Source: CAIZGX01 sp044239865 (lineage in GTDB: Bacteria; Bacteroidota; Bacteroidia; Flavobacteriales_D; Sanyastnellaceae). Taken from it: DNA of 64,000 nt. Made by a program: the position numbers and the translations under genes. The notes beneath the pieces were generated by a model. That model saw only the letters and a program-made list of their open reading frames with translations. It had not been told where the DNA came from and made no database searches. The number at the start of each line of letters is the position of its first letter. Position 1 is the stretch's first letter. Location of the stretch: the NCBI GenBank assembly GCA_044239865.1, contig JBIIAO010000004.1, forward strand, positions 124,001 to 188,000. Direction: 5' to 3'. Below, one piece after another: positions 60,571 through 64,000 of this stretch.

Positions 60571-60579
60571 ATTCAAAAA

Positions 60580-61848
60580 TTAAATTCGTTCAAATCCGCA
60601 ATAAGGTACAAGAGCTTGAGGTATTCTAACACCATTTTCATCTTGATGATTTTCCAACAATGCAGCCACTATGCGAGGTAACGCAAGCGCACTGCCGTTT
60701 AGTGTATGCACGAGCTGTGTTTTACCGTCTGCGCCTTTGTATCGGCATTTAAGACGATTAGCTTGAAACGTTTCGAAGTTGGAAGTAGAACTTACTTCCA
60801 ACCAACGCTCTTGGGCGGCCGAGTATACCTCGAAATCGAAAGTAAGCGATGAAGTGAATCCCATATCTCCGCCACAAAGACGAAGTATGCGGAAAGGCAA
60901 TTCCAATTTATTCAAAAGTCCTTTTACATGGTTCACCATGTCTTCTAAAAGTGCATAGCTGTCTTCTTGTTTTGACAATTGAACGATTTCAACTTTGTCG
61001 AACTGATGCAAGCGGTTCAATCCGCGGACATCTTTTCCGTAGCTTCCTGCTTCTCTGCGGAAGCAAGGGGTGTAGCCGGTTAACTTGATCGGAAGTTGTT
61101 CTTCCTTCAATAATACATCGCGAAATAAATTCGTTAATGGTACTTCCGCCGTAGGGATCAAATACAAGTCGTCCACTCCCACGTGATACATCTGCCCTTC
61201 TTTATCAGGAAGCTGTCCTGTGCCATATCCGCTGGCCTCATTCACGAGGTGAGGAACTTGGTGCTCGGTGTAACCAGCCTTCATGGCTTCTTCCAAAAAG
61301 AAATTAATCAACGCTCTTTGAAGTCTTGCTCCTTTTCCAATGTAAACGGGGAAACCGGCGCCTGTAATTTTCACCCCCAATTCGAAATCGATGAGCTTGT
61401 GTTTTTCGCACAGTTCCCAGTGTGGCAATTTGCTTTCACCGAGCGCTGTGATATCTCCGGAAGAATAGACCACTTCGTTTTCTTCAGCGCCTTTTCCAAA
61501 GACTACGCTTTCGTGTGGAACGTTAGGAACAAGATAAAGCAGTTGCTTCAACTCTTCTTCCAATTGAGAAAGATTTGTTTCAACGCCTTTGCATTCTTCT
61601 TTTATTTCGGTGGTACGAACCTTCATTCCATCGGCTTCTTCTCTTTTTCCTTCCTTGAAAAGATCGCCAATGATCTTCGAAATTTTATTCGACTCGGCCA
61701 AAAGATTGTCGAGTTCGTTTTGAAATTTGCGACGCGATTCGTCTACTGAAATGATAGATTCAACGGTTGCTGAAAAATCTTTGTTACGCTTGGCTAAACC
61801 GCTAAGCGCTTTCTCTGTGTTCTCTCTTAAATAGGGTACTTGAAGCAT
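60580..61848 (-). CDS. serS: Serine--tRNA ligase
   Basis: 422 residues, class II synthetase. N-terminal tRNA-binding coiled coil (about 1-105), then the catalytic core with motif 2 (CFRREAGSYGKDVRGLNRLHQF) and motif 3 (LALPRIVAALLENHQ). Length matches the family. First gene of a unit with the lipoprotein and TPR genes. The terminator of rplU-rpmA lies in the 88 nt upstream, so serS must have its own promoter there; I find no clear TAnnTTTG. Confidence 0.98.
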   Translation of the reverse strand: MLQVPYLRENTEKALSGLAKRNKDFSATVESIISVDESRRKFQNELDNLLAESNKISKIIGDLFKEGKREEADGMKVRTTEIKEECKGVETNLSQLEEELKQLLYLVPNVPHESVVFGKGAEENEVVYSSGDITALGESKLPHWELCEKHKLIDFELGVKITGAGFPVYIGKGARLQRALINFFLEEAMKAGYTEHQVPHLVNEASGYGTGQLPDKEGQMYHVGVDDLYLIPTAEVPLTNLFRDVLLKEEQLPIKLTGYTPCFRREAGSYGKDVRGLNRLHQFDKVEIVQLSKQEDSYALLEDMVNHVKGLLNKLELPFRILRLCGGDMGFTSSLTFDFEVYSAAQERWLEVSSTSNFETFQANRLKCRYKGADGKTQLVHTLNGSALALPRIVAALLENHQDENGVRIPQALVPYCGFERI

Positions 61849-61878
61849 GTGACGAAGTTACTTGATGTTGGATAAAAT

Positions 61879-61911
61879 AAAAAACTCCCGACCAAAAGAT
61901 CGAGAGTTTTT
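61879..61911 (-). terminator. Intrinsic terminator after rplU-rpmA
   Basis: Read on the minus strand: stem AAAAACTCTCGATC with GGTCGGGAGTTTTT (two G-U pairs), loop TTTT, T-run. Lies 26 nt after the rpmA stop. Confidence 0.88.
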
Positions 61912-61936
61912 GAAAATTGTTGAGACGAACTCTCGA

Positions 61937-62197
61937 TTACGCCTGTGCAGGAACAACCGAAACGAACGACTTGTTGTCTTTCTTCTTGCGGAATTCTACT
62001 ACTCCGTCAGCTAATGCATACAACGTGTGGTCTTTTCCAACCCCAACGTTTAAACCTGCATTGTGACGAGTACCACGCTGACGAATGATAATATTACCAG
62101 CAACACATACTTGTCCGCCAAATAATTTTACACCTAAGCGTTTACTTTCTGAATCACGGCCGTTTTTCGACGAACCGACACCTTTCTTGTGAGCCAT
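61937..62197 (-). CDS. rpmA: 50S ribosomal protein L27
   Basis: 86 residues, basic. N-terminal MAHKKGVGSSKNGRDS and the core RLGVKLFGGQ, IIRQRGTRHNAG and VGVGKDHTLYAL are standard L27. The N-terminus reaches the peptidyl-transferase centre; there is no cleavable Firmicutes-type leader. Forms the usual rplU-rpmA operon, 19 nt after rplU. Confidence 0.99.
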   Translation of the reverse strand: MAHKKGVGSSKNGRDSESKRLGVKLFGGQVCVAGNIIIRQRGTRHNAGLNVGVGKDHTLYALADGVVEFRKKKDNKSFVSVVPAQA

Positions 62198-62216
62198 TGT
62201 CTTTTAGTATTAGGGG

Positions 62217-62525
62217 TTAACCAATGTTTTCAATTACAATTTCAGTCAAATAAGCACGGAAACCGTTCTTCTTTTGATAGCCTTTACGGCGTTTCTTTTT
62301 GAAGATAATTACTTTATCTCCTTTAAGGTGATTCACTACGCGTGCGGTGACCTTAACACCTTCTACAGCTGGGGCGCCAACAGTGATCGAACCGTTATCA
62401 TCAGTCAAAAGAACGTGGTTGAATTCAACCTGTGTTCCTTCTTCGTTTTGAAGACGATTAACGAAGATCTGCTGATCTTTTTGTACTTTGTACTGATGCC
62501 CTGCTATTTCAACAATTGCGTACAT
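62217..62525 (-). CDS. rplU: 50S ribosomal protein L21
   Basis: 102 residues. MYAIVEIAGHQYKVQ at the N-terminus and the KKKRRKGYQKKNGFR RNA-binding stretch near the C-terminus are typical L21, which binds 23S rRNA. First gene of the rplU-rpmA operon, with a well-formed promoter 41-71 nt upstream on the minus strand. Confidence 0.99.
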   Translation of the reverse strand: MYAIVEIAGHQYKVQKDQQIFVNRLQNEEGTQVEFNHVLLTDDNGSITVGAPAVEGVKVTARVVNHLKGDKVIIFKKKRRKGYQKKNGFRAYLTEIVIENIG

Positions 62526-62565
62526 AACGTTAATTTTTAATTAGTTTTTCCCGATTAAGGGGGTG

Positions 62566-62596
62566 CAAATATACACATTGTTTGTTTGAAAACAAT
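62566..62596 (-). promoter_or_regulatory. Promoter of rplU-rpmA
   Basis: On the minus strand ATTG (62596-62593), 19-nt spacer, TATATTTG (62573-62566). An exact -7 match and TTG at the expected -33 distance. It would give a leader of about 35 nt containing a C-run and a G-run that can pair. Confidence 0.65.
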
Positions 62597-62610
62597 ATAT
62601 TTTTTAAGAT

Positions 62611-62731
62611 TCCCTTTGGGACATATCCCTTTGGGACATATCCCTTTGGGATGTATCCACTTCGTGGACTAATCCCTTCGGGATGTATCCGCTATGCGGA
62701 CTTATCCACTTCGTGGACTTTACGCCTTCGG
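62611..62731. repeat. Mini-palindrome array C (4-nt linkers)
   Basis: Seven units: TCCC-TTT-GGGA three times (62611, 62626, 62641), TCCAC-TTC-GTGGA (62656), TCCC-TTC-GGGA (62673), TCCGC-TAT-GCGGA (62688), TCCAC-TTC-GTGGA (62705), separated by CATA, CATA, TGTA, CTAA, TGTA, CTTA, then CTTT. An eighth small unit GCC-TTC-GGC (62723-62731) lies in the last codons of the EamA gene. Arms differ yet always pair. Located between the end of that gene and the rplU promoter. Confidence 0.92.
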
Positions 62732-63625
62732 CTGTTTATTCACCAAATAAATCCCCGTAAGAATAATCCCAGCAAAAGCGCCGTGAAGCAACGTGAACGG
62801 CTCGCCGTCATATACGCCCCAGAGGATTGCCACTATTGGAATGAGGTAGGTGATGGAAGATGCAGCAAGTGCTCCAACTTTCTGAGTAAAGCGAAAGAAT
62901 AGGATATTTCCAAGTGCGGTTCCCAAAATGGCCAAAGTGGCTATAAATCCCAAGCTTCGCCATCCGTATGTGTTGGTTTGAAGAATTTCGAACGTTCCGT
63001 CGGTGCCAATGAGTATCCAACATGGAATACCAGCTACCAACAACGAAAAGGCAGAAATAGCGAATGAAGGCACTCCATGCAATTTGCTGTGAATCGTGTT
63101 CACGCTAAATCCATAGCTTATCGTAGCTAAGACAATAAGCATGCTGTACGCCATGTTCTTCGAATCGCCCAATCCGCGGAGGCTAATGAGGCAAACCGCG
63201 CCGATAAGTCCAAGGGAGACTCCCACAATTTGCATTTTCCGAACCGACTTTTTGAAAACGAAGTATCCGACAATGAGCGTGAAGAGCGGAGTTAGCGCAT
63301 TCAAAATACCAGACATGCTCGAGTGCAAGAACATTTGCGAGTTCGTGAAAAGGAAAGCCGGAATACCGCTTCCCAATAGTCCAACCACGATGTACCACCA
63401 AATGAGTTCACGTTTCAACCAGCGTTTAAAAATGAAGGCAAAAGGAAGCATGACCAGAGACGCAATGCCCAATCTTAAAGCAGCAACTTGATTCGGTGAA
63501 AAGACAGGAACCTGAATGCCGTTGGCGTCGAAGGCAAACATACCGCGCTTCATAAGAATGAAGGAGCTGCCCCAGATTATTGCTAAAATAACAATAACAG
63601 GAAGGCTACGCCAATTGCCTTTCAT
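62720..63625 (-). CDS. EamA/DMT-superfamily membrane transporter
   Basis: 301 residues with ten predicted membrane helices in two EamA halves (about 10-140 and 155-295). N-terminal helix contains the typical IIWGSSFILMKRG, and the second repeat ends in the ILWGVYDGE region. DMT exporters move amino acids, nucleotides or other metabolites; the substrate is unknown. The last codons coincide with the end of palindrome array C. It starts 3 nt after the stop of the following T9SS gene on the same strand. Confidence 0.9.
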   Translation of the reverse strand: MKGNWRSLPVIVILAIIWGSSFILMKRGMFAFDANGIQVPVFSPNQVAALRLGIASLVMLPFAFIFKRWLKRELIWWYIVVGLLGSGIPAFLFTNSQMFLHSSMSGILNALTPLFTLIVGYFVFKKSVRKMQIVGVSLGLIGAVCLISLRGLGDSKNMAYSMLIVLATISYGFSVNTIHSKLHGVPSFAISAFSLLVAGIPCWILIGTDGTFEILQTNTYGWRSLGFIATLAILGTALGNILFFRFTQKVGALAASSITYLIPIVAILWGVYDGEPFTLLHGAFAGIILTGIYLVNKQPKA

Positions 63626-63628
63626 GAA

Positions 63629-64000
63629 TTAATTCTTAATGAAGGATGTGCAAGTGCCGTTGATGCGAAGCAAGTAAAATCCAGAAGCTAGTTCATTTGT
63701 TTGGATTGAATTTCTTCCGAAGGATAACGTTTCCACTTGAATGATTTTCCCTTCTGAAGAAAGTATTTGCGCAACAACCAATTCTTGTGTTGGATTGAAA
63801 ACATTCAGCAATCCGCTTGTAGGATTCGGATACACATCGAAAGTAGCAAGGCTATTTTCTTCAACGCCAACGAAGGTCGGCGCAAAGCGGTAAACAGTGC
63901 CTTCAGCAGGCTCTCCATTCAACAAAGCGTATGATGGAATTCCTTGGGCTCCAAGAATTTCAGCTGTGGTAAGTGTCGTGATTGTTGGCGCATCGGTATT
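63629..64000 (-). CDS. C-terminal part of a T9SS-secreted protein (partial)
   Basis: The frame is open to the window edge, giving 124 C-terminal residues. The last ~75 form a type-A T9SS sorting domain: FDVYPNPTSGLLNV, then a beta-sandwich and ending in SGFYLLRINGTCTSFIKN. The part before it (NGEPAEGTVYRFAP) gives no family. A short internal TTG at 63925 is not a real start. Most of the gene lies outside the window. Confidence 0.85.
   Translation of the reverse strand, partial: NTDAPTITTLTTAEILGAQGIPSYALLNGEPAEGTVYRFAPTFVGVEENSLATFDVYPNPTSGLLNVFNPTQELVVAQILSSEGKIIQVETLSFGRNSIQTNELASGFYLLRINGTCTSFIKN

Noticed and set aside
61183..61749. 188-codon open frame antisense to serS
   Set aside because: Phe/Cys-rich shadow of the serS coiled-coil and core region; no supporting signals.

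Overview
The window reads as chromosome of a pigmented, gliding-type member of the Bacteroidota, most likely order Flavobacteriales (family uncertain). Evidence: five proteins carry type IX secretion (T9SS) C-terminal sorting domains or gliding-motility-associated C-termini; there is a six-gene carotenoid operon with a CrtYcd-type cyclase and a CrtZ hydroxylase; a BshB1-type bacillithiol deacetylase; a PafA-type phosphatase; and several promoters fit the Bacteroidota consensus TTTG/TTG - about 19-23 nt - TAnnTTTG instead of the sigma70 -35/-10. Shine-Dalgarno sequences are rarely evident and TTG/GTG starts occur. Gene density is high, many genes overlap by 1-4 nt, and I see no insertion sequence, prophage, CRISPR array or rRNA.

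Layout. 1-6.3 kb (+): end of an unknown gene, a small secreted protein, ispH, mutL, two tandem rhomboid proteases and an endonuclease/exonuclease/phosphatase protein. 6.3-10.9 kb (-): carotenoid operon crtI-crtB-unknown-idi-crtZ-crtYcd, predicted to convert GGPP to zeaxanthin (crtE is not here; ispH and idi supply C5 units). 11-15 kb: M23/LysM peptidase (-), bshB1 (+), flippase and GT4 glycosyltransferase (-). 15.1 kb: tRNA-His with a good promoter and a terminator shared with convergent trxB. 15.3-21.6 kb (-): trxB, panB-rluA pair, CotH-kinase T9SS protein, SGNH hydrolase. 21.7-36.6 kb (+): murA, tlpA-like, grpE-dnaJ-truA-ABC-paaI, aspC-hldE1-menG-aroA, lpxD-methyltransferase, dnaK: a long housekeeping block for cell wall, LPS, chaperones, menaquinone and shikimate pathway. 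36.7-50 kb: two large T9SS type-B adhesin-like proteins, M61 peptidase and PafA phosphatase (-, coupled), a divergent shikimate kinase, and a rhodanese-rhodanese-thioredoxin operon. 49.5-54 kb: divergent paaA/paaE, LRR protein, ribF, 3-hydroxyacyl-CoA dehydrogenase. 54-64 kb: second CotH T9SS protein, then (-) serS-lipoprotein-TPR, rplU-rpmA, an EamA transporter and a truncated T9SS cargo gene.

The most unusual content is intergenic. At three separated loci (43.78-43.94, 44.75-44.97 and 62.61-62.73 kb) the DNA is a chain of very short perfect palindromes (3-6 bp arms, 2-4 nt loops, often TTC/GAA) joined by near-constant 4- or 5-nt linkers. Neighbouring units differ in arm sequence but keep pairing, so the palindrome and the linker are what is conserved. 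I know of no described element with this layout, but could not search. Also notable: a TGACA/TGTCA inverted repeat upstream of both chaperone operons, a DnaJ with one zinc centre, a MurA with Asp in place of the fosfomycin-target Cys, a MutL with a degenerate endonuclease motif, and a short, odd shikimate kinase.
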